Shown here piece by piece: positions 44,249 through 54,956 of a stretch of DNA of 64,000 nucleotides (the first letter of the stretch is position 1; the number at the start of each line of letters is the position of its first letter). The stretch covers positions 1 through 64,000 of the forward strand of contig NZ_WITJ01000003.1 in NCBI RefSeq assembly GCF_009601015.1, written 5' to 3'. The notes beneath the pieces were generated by a model. That model saw nothing but the letters and a program-made list of their open reading frames with translations, did no database searches and was not told the DNA's origin. This stretch comes from Lactococcus hircilactis. Lineage in GTDB: Bacteria; Bacillota; Bacilli; Lactobacillales; Streptococcaceae. A program made the translations under genes and the position numbers.

Positions 44249-44986
44249 TTATTTTGTGACAAATTGAATCGCAGCATGATATAAAACAGCCCCCAATGTT
44301 CCACCGACGATTGGACCAACTACAGGAATCCAAGCGTAAGACCAGTCAGAATTTCCCTTATTTTTGATAGGTAAAATCGCATGCATAATCCGTGGACCAA
44401 GATCACGCGCAGGGTTTAATGCATACCCTGTTGTTGCTCCTAAAGAAAGACCAATAGCAGTGATAATTGCACCAACCAATAACGGTGAAAAACCAGTTGT
44501 TTTTGTGACGGCATATTGACTAAATGATAAGATTGCTGCAACTAAAAGCGCAGTACCTACCACTTCACTGACGACATTAGAAAAGGTATGTTTAATTGCA
44601 GGTCCTGTTGAGAACGTCCCCAAAATATCCGCAGGATTTTCAGTTACTTCATAGTGTGGCAAGTACATGAGATAAAGAATAAAGCTCGCCACCATCGCAC
44701 CAAGCATCTGAGCAATGATATAAGGAATAACTAAACTCCAACTGAAACTTCCAATCATTGCCATTGCAATCGTCACAGCGGGATTCAAATGAGCTGGAGA
44801 CATAAATCCCGATACATAAACCCCCATCATAACCGCAAAGCCCCAACCTAATGTGATGGCGACCCACCCTGCTCCTGTTGCTTTTGTTTTCTTTAGAACG
44901 ACACCACTAACAACACCATTCCCAAGTAAAATAAGAACAAATGTCCCAAGAAACTCTCCTAATAATTGAACTAATTCTGAATGCAT
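44249..44986 (-). CDS. glpF: glycerol uptake facilitator
   Basis: Aquaglyceroporin of 245 aa with six membrane segments and the two half-helix motifs HLNPAVTIAM and ALNPARDLGPR. The Asp after the second NPA is typical of glycerol facilitators rather than water channels. Last gene of the glpK-glpO-glpF operon, 15 bp after glpO. Confidence 0.93.
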   Translation of the reverse strand: MHSELVQLLGEFLGTFVLILLGNGVVSGVVLKKTKATGAGWVAITLGWGFAVMMGVYVSGFMSPAHLNPAVTIAMAMIGSFSWSLVIPYIIAQMLGAMVASFILYLMYLPHYEVTENPADILGTFSTGPAIKHTFSNVVSEVVGTALLVAAILSFSQYAVTKTTGFSPLLVGAIITAIGLSLGATTGYALNPARDLGPRIMHAILPIKNKGNSDWSYAWIPVVGPIVGGTLGAVLYHAAIQFVTK

Positions 44987-45001
44987 ATTTTCCTCCGTTA
45001 A

Positions 45002-46834
45002 TTAATTTTTAGTTTTCAATTCAACTAAATCTGACTCTGAAACCACTTGATTAAGGGATTCAATATTTTCTTCCTTTTCTTTTTCATCCCATCCTAAATA
45101 TGAAGCCATTGCTTCAATCACTGGCATTTTAATCTCATCTAAACTTTCTCTTGCAAACAAAATGTGATTGGTGCGACGCAACAAATAATCTGCTGGTGAC
45201 AAAACGATTTCCTCTTCGAGTGCATAGAATAATCGAGCAGATTCAGCCAAACTCAATCCAGGATACGCAGTCATGTTTTTAGCATATTCAAACACTTTAA
45301 GCGCGTTCATGCCATAAAAATCTGCGATATATTCTGACTCTTTTTCAGATAAACCTGCAGCGATTCCAACTTGACTGTTTTTCGCAACGGTTTCTTTGAC
45401 CTTTGTCGCATCAAATTCTCCACCAGAAATTTGATAGTGCTTTGAATCAACAAGTGAAAAATCTAAATCATAGTGTGTCTTTAAGAGGTTTTGAATTAAT
45501 TTGACCGCACCTTGCGCCATCTTGCGATAATCCGTAATCTTTCCACCTGCAAGTGTGATTAATCCATCACTTTCTTGTTCTAAAGAGCTTCCACGAGAAA
45601 CAGAAGATGGTGCATTATTTTTTTCAACCAAACTTGATTCCAAATGATTCAAAACATTTTCCACCTCAACTTTAGTTGCTGTTTTATTTTGAAATTGAGT
45701 GACAATATCAACCACGTCTTTGAAACTCTTCTCAGAAATCGCCCCATTATCTCCTCCATTATAATCTGAACCAGAATTTCCATCCAATAATGGACGCAAA
45801 CCAGCCCAAGAAGCTTCGATGTCATCAATTGTAAGATGCGCATCTGGATAACGGAAATTAATCACATCAAGAAGATAATCGACATCCTCTTGATTGACTG
45901 TTGGATGATTATAATCTCCTTTATAGTCTGTATCTGTTGTTCCGAAGTATGTTTTATTTTCACGTGGAATCGCAAAAACCATCCGCTTATCATTTTTACC
46001 CGTATCAAAGTAGGTCGGTTGAGGAACGGGGAGTTTTTTCGCATCAACAACCAAATGAACACCTTTTGTAGGACGCATTTTAGGGACAACAGCTCTGTTC
46101 AAATTGAGCGTTCTTATCTTATCTACCCAAGGTCCACTGGTATTAATAACCAATTTTGCTCTAACTTCAAAATGATTATCTGTCAGTAAATCACGTACTT
46201 TAACCCCGATAATTTTTTGATTTTCATATAAAAATCCCGTTAATTTCGCTTTACTTACAGCAGCTGCACCGTCTTCAACCGCTTTTTTGATGTTATCAAT
46301 AACTAAACGCGCATCATTATTTCGATAATCAAGATAAACTCCAGCTCCTTGGAGTCCTTCTTTTTTAATTAAAGGTTCACGTCTTAGCACTTCCTCAGGA
46401 GAGATGGTGTAGTTTGCATACTCCGTTCCCTTAACTCCTGCCAAATGATCATACAAATCCATCGCAACTTTAACAGAAAACATATCAAATGTTGTTGGTC
46501 CCTCATCATTATAAATTGGTAAAAGCATTGGGTCTGGTTTTGGAATATGTGGTGCAATTCCTTGAACTACAGCACGTTCTGAAACCGTATCAGAAACAAC
46601 TTCAACATCAAAATTCTTTAAATAGCGGATTCCACCGTGAACAAGTTTTGTAGATCTTGAAGAAGTCCCTTCCCCAAAATCTTGCATCTCTAATATCCCT
46701 GTTTTCATACCGGCAGCAGCCGTTTGAACAGCTAATCCAGCACCAGTAATCCCACCTCCAATAATCAAAACATCTAAAGCTTCATTTTGAAGTGTTTCAA
46801 TCGTTTCATTTCTTGTCTTTTTTGAAAAAGTCAT
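45002..46834 (-). CDS. glpO: alpha-glycerophosphate oxidase
   Basis: FAD enzyme that oxidises glycerol 3-phosphate to dihydroxyacetone phosphate; in lactic acid bacteria with oxygen and release of H2O2. 610 aa from the ATG at 46834 (AAGGAG upstream). The frame to 46915 runs into glpK and is rejected. FAD motif LDVLIIGGGITGAGLAVQTAAAG, then TSSRSTKLVHGGIRYL and ESDGLITLAGGKITDYRKMA. The length, including a 50-residue insertion before that last block, fits the GlpO oxidase form rather than GlpD dehydrogenases. Confidence 0.9.
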   Translation of the reverse strand: MTFSKKTRNETIETLQNEALDVLIIGGGITGAGLAVQTAAAGMKTGILEMQDFGEGTSSRSTKLVHGGIRYLKNFDVEVVSDTVSERAVVQGIAPHIPKPDPMLLPIYNDEGPTTFDMFSVKVAMDLYDHLAGVKGTEYANYTISPEEVLRREPLIKKEGLQGAGVYLDYRNNDARLVIDNIKKAVEDGAAAVSKAKLTGFLYENQKIIGVKVRDLLTDNHFEVRAKLVINTSGPWVDKIRTLNLNRAVVPKMRPTKGVHLVVDAKKLPVPQPTYFDTGKNDKRMVFAIPRENKTYFGTTDTDYKGDYNHPTVNQEDVDYLLDVINFRYPDAHLTIDDIEASWAGLRPLLDGNSGSDYNGGDNGAISEKSFKDVVDIVTQFQNKTATKVEVENVLNHLESSLVEKNNAPSSVSRGSSLEQESDGLITLAGGKITDYRKMAQGAVKLIQNLLKTHYDLDFSLVDSKHYQISGGEFDATKVKETVAKNSQVGIAAGLSEKESEYIADFYGMNALKVFEYAKNMTAYPGLSLAESARLFYALEEEIVLSPADYLLRRTNHILFARESLDEIKMPVIEAMASYLGWDEKEKEENIESLNQVVSESDLVELKTKN

Positions 46835-46844
46835 CCTAATCTCC

Positions 46845-48377
<1,533 letters not shown>

Positions 48378-48534
48378 TCATTATAACATCTCTTTTTGAA
48401 ATAATTCATTCAAAATTTTTAAAAATCGAAAAAAAAATGAAAGCGCTCCTATTTTAATGCAAAAAAAGGAACCATCATCTGATGTGCACCCCAAAAGTTA
48501 GACTTTTTATCCAAGTAGAAATACTTGGATTTTT

Positions 48535-49353
48535 TTAATTGTTTTGGTAATTTAAGCGAAATTGAATTGGACTCATCCAGTTCAATTTTTGTTTGATTCG
48601 TTTTGTATTATAGTACCTAATCCAGCTTACAATAACCTGCTCAAGTTCTTCGAAAGACGAGAAGATATGTCCATAATAAATTTCTTGTTTAAGTAGCCCA
48701 AAGAAATTCTCCATGACTGAATTATCATGACAGTTTCCTTTACGGCTCATAGACTGAAAAATTCGATGAGATCTTAATTTAGAAACATAGTATCTCATTT
48801 GGTATCCCCATCCTTGATCTGAGTGGAAAGTACGTCGATAAGGACAATCAGATGTCACAGCTACGGCTTTATTTAGAGCAGTCTCAATTGATTGATAAGA
48901 GGGGTGTTTAGAGATATGATAGCTGATCACCTCGCTATTAAATAAATCAATGTAAGGATTGAGATAACATTTTTTCTGAATCCCTTCTTCATAATATTTG
49001 AATTCAGTCGTATCTGTTGTGATTTTTTGATGAGGAATGGAAGTTCTGAATCGTCTGTGCAATTTGTTTTTAGCTACCGTCCCTACTTTTCCTTTATAAG
49101 AATTATATTTACGTGATTTGTGCCAATAAGACGTTACACGAAGCCCTAGCTTCTTCATTAAGCGCTGGACCTTCTTGTGGTTGACGTGATAGCCACGTTG
49201 CTTAAGTAATTCACTCATTGGACGGTAACCTGCATTGGCATGTTCTTGACGTATTTTAAGCATTTCTTTTTCGATAAGCTCATCTTTGTTTACCCGTTTA
49301 AAACAGTTGACCCAATAATAATAAGTGGCTTTAGGGAATCCTGTAACTTTCAA
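48535..49353 (-). CDS. IS3-family transposase OrfB (DDE integrase core)
   Basis: A 272-aa catalytic part: the HTH_21 region (EHANAGYRPMSELLKQRGYHVNHKKVQRLMKKLGL), then the DDE core with TTDTTEFKYYEEG, TFHSDQGWGYQMRYY and the Glu in NSVMENFFGLLKQEIYY. It begins at a TTG overlapping OrfA by 4 bp. The frame is open further upstream (LRKTFKLKEILKVTGFPKA), so a -1 frameshift fusion with OrfA is likely, as usual for the family. Confidence 0.92.
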   Translation of the reverse strand: MKVTGFPKATYYYWVNCFKRVNKDELIEKEMLKIRQEHANAGYRPMSELLKQRGYHVNHKKVQRLMKKLGLRVTSYWHKSRKYNSYKGKVGTVAKNKLHRRFRTSIPHQKITTDTTEFKYYEEGIQKKCYLNPYIDLFNSEVISYHISKHPSYQSIETALNKAVAVTSDCPYRRTFHSDQGWGYQMRYYVSKLRSHRIFQSMSRKGNCHDNSVMENFFGLLKQEIYYGHIFSSFEELEQVIVSWIRYYNTKRIKQKLNWMSPIQFRLNYQNN

Positions 49354-49907
49354 GATTTCTTTGAGTTTGAAGGTTTTACGGAGACTGTAGATGAGTCTTG
49401 ATTTTTGTTCATTAGAGCATTTTTCTCCAATCTCCGAAGTCCTTTTAAATAAGCTACCTCAATTTGCGCATAACGTAATTCTTGTTCAAGTTCTTTAATT
49501 CGTTGAGAATCATTTGAGTTCTGAGTCATAGACGATGCAATGCTTTCTAGTTTTTTACGTCGTCCTCTCTTTTTGCTTATTGGGACTTCTCCATAGAGTT
49601 TGAAATGATTAACCCAGCTTGCAAGTAAGGTAAAATTAGTAATTTCGAATTTTCTTGCCACAGCTTCATAAGTTAAATCAGTTGTTAAATAACATTGTAC
49701 CGCATTTTCTTTCAATTCCATAGAATAATTTTTATTGACTTTGGAGTGAGCTGTAGGAAGTCCCTCTGCTCGATAATTGCGAATCCAGCGTCTAACTTGA
49801 CTAGATGAACCTATGTTGTGCATTTTAGCAAGATAGGTAGAGCCTCCTTTGCCAGATAAATAATCTTGAATAACACGTTGTTTTAATTCTATGGAATATT
49901 TGACCAT
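49350..49907 (-). CDS. IS3-family transposase OrfA (helix-turn-helix)
   Basis: A 185-aa DNA-binding part with two helix-turn-helix repeats (KQRVIQDYLSGKGGSTYLAKMHNIGSSSQVRRWIRNY and KENAVQCYLTTDLTYEAVARKFEITNFTLLASWVNHF) and a C-terminal leucine-zipper-like helix. Two HTH repeats are typical of the IS150 group. It recognises the inverted repeats and can form the OrfAB transposase by frameshift. Confidence 0.9.
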   Translation of the reverse strand: MVKYSIELKQRVIQDYLSGKGGSTYLAKMHNIGSSSQVRRWIRNYRAEGLPTAHSKVNKNYSMELKENAVQCYLTTDLTYEAVARKFEITNFTLLASWVNHFKLYGEVPISKKRGRRKKLESIASSMTQNSNDSQRIKELEQELRYAQIEVAYLKGLRRLEKNALMNKNQDSSTVSVKPSNSKKS

Positions 49908-49958
49908 AAGAAAAGACCTCCGAAATATAGATTTGAAAAGTCTATATTTTGGGGGTCA

Positions 49959-51428
49959 CTACAATCTAAGGTTCACTTTTTCTTGTTTTAATTGCTCAAT
50001 TTTTTTTGTAATGATATCTAAATCATATGCTGAGGCATATTCTGAAAGATAATATGCTTTTTTTCTCTGATCATCTCTTTTACTTGTAATTAATAAATCA
50101 TAAGACTTTTCTTTTCGATACTGATTCAATGCGATATTCTCAATACCGCGTAAATGATTGACTAAAAACTGCTCGAGTGGAATTTGATAAACTGGATTGC
50201 TTGATAGATCGTATAAAATTATTATATTTGGTGCAAATAATACTTCTAGTAGTAATAAAACATTACCATAACCAAAAGTTAATTCATCTAAAGCGGATTC
50301 TGACTTTTGCTTTTTTTCGATACTTTCTGAGGCAGATTTTCTAAGTTGAGTTAATAAATTAATGAGTGTAGGTTTCAGTTGTGATTTTTGGATGGTTAAT
50401 AATTGAGCTTGCTTGATATGGTTGATCACCCCTGAAAAAAAGTAATATTTATTATTGATTTGAGACAATTGATATTCTATCGTTTTTTCTTCTTCAATAT
50501 CTAATCGATTGAGATGATAATAATTTAACATTTTTTCTCTGATTGTGATATTCAAAAGAATTGCAGGCATTTTTTTACTTCTTAGAATATCAAATCTGTA
50601 ATAATCATCTTTATTTAAAATAAAAAATGAAACCAAGAAACTGTAAAATAAAATGGTTTCACAATGTTCCTTATCACTTTTTGTATAGACTTCCTGATAA
50701 AAAAAGGAATCCAGAAGCTGGTAAAGGTGATCATTTTGATACATTGATTTCTGTAAAAGCATTGCATCAACCGCTCCGATTTCCCCTTTTCGTCGAGCAT
50801 CAGAAATCCCTTTCCAACACATCATTTTTTCTTGACTTGAGATTGAAAGGTGCACACGCAAACTTTCTTCTAAACGTTGAATAAATTTCCTGTTTTTTTC
50901 AGTAATTTGCTGATTTTGTGGACGTTCTTTTTGAGGGAGATGGCTATAGAGCATAAAATAAAAGTAGCGAATTTGTTCCTCTTGACCAATGAGCTGGATA
51001 TTTTTTATTTTGATGTGAAATTCTTTTAAAAGTTGATTACATTCTTTTATTTTCCGAAATAAAGTTGATTCACTGATTAAAAGTTTCATCGAAAGTTCAA
51101 GAATCGAAGGATTTCTTTCCTCTAAGAGCAATCTTAATAAATTAAATTTTATACTCTGCTTAAGAAGATAAACAAGGATTAAATCAAAATTTAAATGCTC
51201 ATCCATTTCTAAAATAACATCTGTTTGATCTCTTACAAGATTAAATTTTTTTCCTAAAGAAGCCCCAAAATCCTGCAGTTCACTTAGATAAGTATCTAAA
51301 GATGGGCGAGACACATCAATTTGAGCGGCTAATTTTTGAAATGGTATTCTTCCTTTTTCTTGAAATAAAATGCTTAATATTTCAACTTGAATCTGTTCTT
51401 TTTTTTCTAATAATTCCTCATATCTCAC
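49959..51428 (-). CDS. Mga-like transcriptional regulator, 3' end at the IS junction
   Basis: A 489-aa regulator of the Mga/AtxA type: N-terminal HTH (FQKLAAQIDVSRPSLDTYLSELQDF), a second HTH near 110-145 (LSMKLLISESTLFRKIKECNQLLKEF), then a long PTS-regulation-like helical part and an EIIB-like C-terminus (DLLITSKRD). The stop TAG at 49959 touches the insertion sequence. The last residues are therefore probably set by the insertion, and the original protein may have been slightly longer. Target genes unknown; the deacetylase gene is its upstream neighbour. Confidence 0.8.
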   Translation of the reverse strand: MRYEELLEKKEQIQVEILSILFQEKGRIPFQKLAAQIDVSRPSLDTYLSELQDFGASLGKKFNLVRDQTDVILEMDEHLNFDLILVYLLKQSIKFNLLRLLLEERNPSILELSMKLLISESTLFRKIKECNQLLKEFHIKIKNIQLIGQEEQIRYFYFMLYSHLPQKERPQNQQITEKNRKFIQRLEESLRVHLSISSQEKMMCWKGISDARRKGEIGAVDAMLLQKSMYQNDHLYQLLDSFFYQEVYTKSDKEHCETILFYSFLVSFFILNKDDYYRFDILRSKKMPAILLNITIREKMLNYYHLNRLDIEEEKTIEYQLSQINNKYYFFSGVINHIKQAQLLTIQKSQLKPTLINLLTQLRKSASESIEKKQKSESALDELTFGYGNVLLLLEVLFAPNIIILYDLSSNPVYQIPLEQFLVNHLRGIENIALNQYRKEKSYDLLITSKRDDQRKKAYYLSEYASAYDLDIITKKIEQLKQEKVNLRL

Positions 51429-51551
51429 AATTTCTTCTCTTCCAAAACTCTATATTTTCTTCATCCATCTTATCATAAAGTTTTAATGAAACATTCATAT
51501 ATGATTTATAATTTTGGCATCAATGAAATATAATTATTTTTTTAACATAAA

Positions 51552-51569
51552 AACTACCCTTAGGTAGTT
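51552..51569 (-). terminator. hairpin after the deacetylase gene
   Basis: AACTACC and GGTAGTT with a 4-nt loop, followed by a weak T-run on the minus strand, 7 bp after the stop. Confidence 0.6.
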
Positions 51570-51575
51570 CTGATA

Positions 51576-52697
51576 TTAGTATCCTGTGTAAACTTTTCCT
51601 GATTGTATTGGCCCTTCTTTTGCATTCAGAAGTTCTGATACTGTTACAAAGGTGTAGCCTTTTGCTTTGAGTTGTTGGATGATGTCTGGCACTGCATTGA
51701 TAGACCAACTGTGAATATCGTGTATCAAGATAATGCCACCGTCATGAGCATAATTAACTGCGTTTTGGATGACCATAGGTGTGTTATTGACATAGCGCCA
51801 GTCATTCGTATCAATCGACCAATCTACTGCTGCTAATGGGGTTTGCGCAAGAGTCGTCGCATTGTAGCTTCCATAAGGTGGTCTAAAGAAATTTGTTTTT
51901 TGACCCGTCAAACTATTAATCAAATCATGTGCTGATAATATTTCTTGTTTTTGTTGTTCTGGTGTGAGGGTCACAAGGTTTTTGTGATCCCACGTGTGCG
52001 ATGCTACTTCATGTCCTTGAGCGGCTTCTGCTTTTATGATATCAGGATTTGCTTTGGCTTCTTCGCCAAGTGGGAAAAATGTTGCTTTGACATCATTATC
52101 GGCTAGAGTTTTCAATAATTTTGGTGTCGTAGTGGGGTTTGGACCGTCATCAAAGGTAAGCGCAATAAGCTTTTTACCTTCGTATTTTGCTTTTTCTGCT
52201 GCTGCTTTTTCTGCATCAACTTCCTTTTTTACGGTTGCTAGTGTCGTGTTAAGTTCGTTTTTTTGAGCAGCTTCAGATTTCGAAGTTAATAAATTTATTT
52301 TGTTGGTCACTGCAGTATAATCAGCGTCATTTTTTGACTTTTTATACGTTTTAAGCGCATTTTTTGCTTGATCAATATGATCTACGTAGCCCTCTAGTGT
52401 CGCCAAACTTTTTTGATAAGGTACTTTGTCCTTTTTGTCAAGTTTTGCGACAAGTGTTTTCATTTGAGCAACGTTTTTGTCTGTTGGTGAATTGAAAGCT
52501 GTTGTTTCAGCAGATTTTACAGATGTTTTTAGTTTTTTGTATGCAATCACTTGAGCTTTTTTTACTTCGTTATTGTGATAAACAGCGACTCCTGCACCAA
52601 CTCCTGCAAGTACGAGGAGGAGAATGACAAGACTCGTCATTAGTGTAAATTTTTTGTGTTTCCGTCTTCTTGCTAGGTTTCTGCTCTCCTGTCTCAT
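51576..52697 (-). CDS. membrane-anchored polysaccharide deacetylase (PgdA-like)
   Basis: Removes acetyl groups from cell-wall glycan, probably peptidoglycan. A 373-aa protein with an N-terminal membrane anchor (about residues 19-40, MTSLVILLLVLAGVGAGVAVY), a Lys/Ala-rich stalk of 120 residues, and a NodB domain with the five motifs: TFDDGP, HTWDH (metal ligands), RPPYG, DTNDW and LIHDIH. All catalytic residues are present. Deacetylation of peptidoglycan gives lysozyme resistance in related bacteria. Single gene with its own terminator. Confidence 0.88.
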   Translation of the reverse strand: MRQESRNLARRRKHKKFTLMTSLVILLLVLAGVGAGVAVYHNNEVKKAQVIAYKKLKTSVKSAETTAFNSPTDKNVAQMKTLVAKLDKKDKVPYQKSLATLEGYVDHIDQAKNALKTYKKSKNDADYTAVTNKINLLTSKSEAAQKNELNTTLATVKKEVDAEKAAAEKAKYEGKKLIALTFDDGPNPTTTPKLLKTLADNDVKATFFPLGEEAKANPDIIKAEAAQGHEVASHTWDHKNLVTLTPEQQKQEILSAHDLINSLTGQKTNFFRPPYGSYNATTLAQTPLAAVDWSIDTNDWRYVNNTPMVIQNAVNYAHDGGIILIHDIHSWSINAVPDIIQQLKAKGYTFVTVSELLNAKEGPIQSGKVYTGY

Positions 52698-52881
52698 CTT
52701 TTCTCCTTAAATATTGAACTTTTTATTCTGCACTTTTTTCGTGTTTTGATAATGCTCCTAATATGAAACAGACTGGAGCAATCACGAAAAAACATGAACA
52801 TTTACATTTTATCACAATTTTATTTCTTTTTCATTAAGAAATAAATAAAAAATGATTCTTTTTTTCTATTTATAATAAATA

Positions 52882-52908
52882 AAAAAGATTATTTATCATA
52901 ATCTTTTT
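52882..52908 (-). terminator. terminator of the ABC transporter operon
   Basis: AAAAAGATTAT and ATAATCTTTTT with a 5-nt loop overlap the stop of the last gene. Very A+T-rich. Confidence 0.65.
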
Positions 52909-53354
52909 CATTTATTTCTATCGAGTTTCTCAAGTCGATTGATTCGATTCAATAATTGACGTTCACCGAGTAATATAATAAGTAATAAAAGTCCCCAACC
53001 GCCCATTAATTCAGCAGTACGAATCAATCCATGCCCATCTTGGTCAAGAAAAACGCGATCTGGGTATTTGTTTACGACATAAACGTCGATTTTTTCGCCT
53101 GCATCACCAAGCTTACTAAAATAGACATCCAGAGGTCTGCGTCTGATAGTTTGACCCTTCCACTCAAAACTGACTTCATGAATGGCACGCAAATCATCCC
53201 CTTCAATGATCACCGCAGAGGTTTTCGTTTTTTCTAGGTTTTTGTTGGCCATATGAATGCCAATAAAGGAGATGCTTGACGCTAAAAGTGCTGCTGCTAC
53301 AACTAGCATCACAATTCTGATTATACGCTCAATAATGGGAACTATTTTTTTCAT
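52908..53354 (-). CDS. small membrane protein, DUF3592-like, in the ABC operon
   Basis: A 148-aa protein with membrane segments at residues 12-33 and about 113-130 and an extracellular beta-rich part (VSFEWKGQTIRRRPLDVYFSKLGDAGEKIDVYVVNKYPDRVFLDQDG) that follows the DUF3592 pattern. It overlaps the ATPase stop by 4 bp (ATGA), so it belongs to the transporter operon. Function unknown. Confidence 0.7.
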   Translation of the reverse strand: MKKIVPIIERIIRIVMLVVAAALLASSISFIGIHMANKNLEKTKTSAVIIEGDDLRAIHEVSFEWKGQTIRRRPLDVYFSKLGDAGEKIDVYVVNKYPDRVFLDQDGHGLIRTAELMGGWGLLLLIILLGERQLLNRINRLEKLDRNK

Positions 53355-54106
53355 TCAAATATCCTGTAAAAGTCTTCTAATTTCATCTTTGTTTTTTCTT
53401 CTGAATTTAAGTCTCTTACTATTTTACCATTTTTCATAACCAAAAGTCGATTTCCAAATTTTAATGCGTCATCCATTTGGTGCGTGATCATTAAACTGGT
53501 AATTTTTTCAGTTTTTATGACGTCATCAGTGAGGGACATGATTGTTTTTGAGGTTTTTGGATCTAAAGCCGCGGTGTGTTCATCTAAAAGAAGGAGCTCT
53601 GGTTTTTGTAAAGTTGCCATGAGTAAAGATAAGACTTGACGTTGACCACCTGAAAGTGTTCCTGTCGGGCTGTTGAGACGCTGATCTAATCCATTTCCGA
53701 TAGCTTTTGCTTTTGTGAGAAAACGCTCTTGAAGTTCTTTTGATGAGGTAATTTTAAGTGTGCGCTTTTTTCCGCGTAGTTTTGCAATGGAGAGATTTTC
53801 TTCAACCGTCATCCGTGGTGCAGTCCCCATTTTAGGATCTTGAAAAACACGTGAGATGAATTTTGAACGCACTTGTGGAGATTTTTTGGTCATATTTTTT
53901 CCAAGAATTAAAATTTCTCCAGTGGTTAGTGATAGATTTCCTGAGATGACATTAAATAAGGTGGATTTTCCTGCTCCATTTCCTCCGACAATTGTAATGA
54001 AATCAAGGGGAAAAATCTTGAGTGAGACATCATCTAAAATGGTTTTCTTTTCTGATCCATTTTCTACAATAACGCTTGCGTTCTTTAACTCAATGATGGC
54101 TTGCAT
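53351..54106 (-). CDS. ABC transporter ATP-binding protein
   Basis: A 251-aa ATPase with Walker A (VGGNGAGKSTLFNV), signature (SPTGTLSGGQRQVLSLLMA) and Walker B (PELLLLDEHTAALDP). It pairs with the permease upstream, overlapping it by 17 bp. With a substrate-binding protein of the ABC_sub_bind type this set is related to transporters annotated TrpXYZ in streptococci (aromatic amino acids). The substrate is inferred, not proven. Confidence 0.88.
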   Translation of the reverse strand: MQAIIELKNASVIVENGSEKKTILDDVSLKIFPLDFITIVGGNGAGKSTLFNVISGNLSLTTGEILILGKNMTKKSPQVRSKFISRVFQDPKMGTAPRMTVEENLSIAKLRGKKRTLKITSSKELQERFLTKAKAIGNGLDQRLNSPTGTLSGGQRQVLSLLMATLQKPELLLLDEHTAALDPKTSKTIMSLTDDVIKTEKITSLMITHQMDDALKFGNRLLVMKNGKIVRDLNSEEKTKMKLEDFYRIFE

Positions 54107-54935
54107 TTATTTTTACCCCTTTAAATATTTTTGTTCTTAATGTTGGAATCATTAAGCAAAAGGCGAGTACAATCGCGCTAAACAGTTTTAGATAATTGGT
54201 ATTTAGTCCAACTTTTATAACAGCAAGAATTAAAAATTGGTAAAAAATGGATCCAATTACGATGGTGATTAGGCGCTCAAGCATCGAAACATTTGCAAAG
54301 AAAACTTCACCGATAATAATGGCAGCAAGTCCAATAACAATGACTCCAATCCCTTTGGAGACGTCAGCATAGCCGTCATTTTGACAAACTAATGCGCCAG
54401 ATAACGCAATAATTCCATTTGAGACGATCAAACCCAAAAGTTCCATGCGATTGGTGTTAATGCCAAAACTTGTCGCCATTTCTGGATTATCACCTGTTGC
54501 GATGAATGCTTGTCCTAAGTCGGTGTTTAGGAAAAAAATCATTAATCCAACCACTAAAACAACCGCAATGAGACTTACCCAGATATTTTGAAGTCGGGGA
54601 TAGCCAAGCATGCCAAGATTTGCTTGTCCCATGACCATCAACATGATGGAATTGCTTGATGTCATAACTAAAATGCCTGCAAGTAATGTGGGAATTTTTC
54701 CGTTGACGTAAAGAAGTCCAGTCATAAGTCCAGTCAAACATCCTGCGATAAATGCGATGAGTGTTGCTAAAATTGGATTGATGCCGTGAACAATCAGCGT
54801 TACAGCTACTGCACCTCCGAGTGGAAAACTTCCTTCTGTCGTCATATCTGGAAAATTGAGAATGCGAAAGGTCATAAAAATACCAAGTCCTAAAATGGCC
54901 CATAACAGACCTTGATTAATGGTTGATAGAAGCAT
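54090..54935 (-). CDS. ABC transporter permease
   Basis: A 281-aa membrane protein with about 8-9 segments and the branched-chain/nucleoside-type permease pattern (TEGSFPLGGAVAVTL, FGINTNRMELLGLIVSNGIIALSGALVCQNDGYADV). It works with the ATPase that follows. Spacing to the substrate-binding gene is 21 bp. Confidence 0.88.
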   Translation of the reverse strand: MLLSTINQGLLWAILGLGIFMTFRILNFPDMTTEGSFPLGGAVAVTLIVHGINPILATLIAFIAGCLTGLMTGLLYVNGKIPTLLAGILVMTSSNSIMLMVMGQANLGMLGYPRLQNIWVSLIAVVLVVGLMIFFLNTDLGQAFIATGDNPEMATSFGINTNRMELLGLIVSNGIIALSGALVCQNDGYADVSKGIGVIVIGLAAIIIGEVFFANVSMLERLITIVIGSIFYQFLILAVIKVGLNTNYLKLFSAIVLAFCLMIPTLRTKIFKGVKINASHH

Positions 54936-54956
54936 TGCGTCTCCTTAAAATGAAAT

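Larger units (their letters stand above)
48485..49958 (-). mobile_element. IS3-family (IS150-type) insertion sequence
   Basis: A complete-looking element with two reading frames. The ends are imperfect inverted repeats: TGCACCCCAAAAGTTAGACTT on the left and, read inwards from the right, TGACCCCCAAAATATAGACTT, matching at about 19 of 23 positions. I see no clear target duplication, so the exact ends may be a few bases off. It is inserted next to the Mga-like gene. Confidence 0.75.

Noticed and set aside
48483-49963. Slightly wider ends for the IS element
   Set aside because: TGTGCACC and TGTAGTGACC also begin with TG, but the inverted repeats align better from 48485 and 49958. No target duplication decides it.
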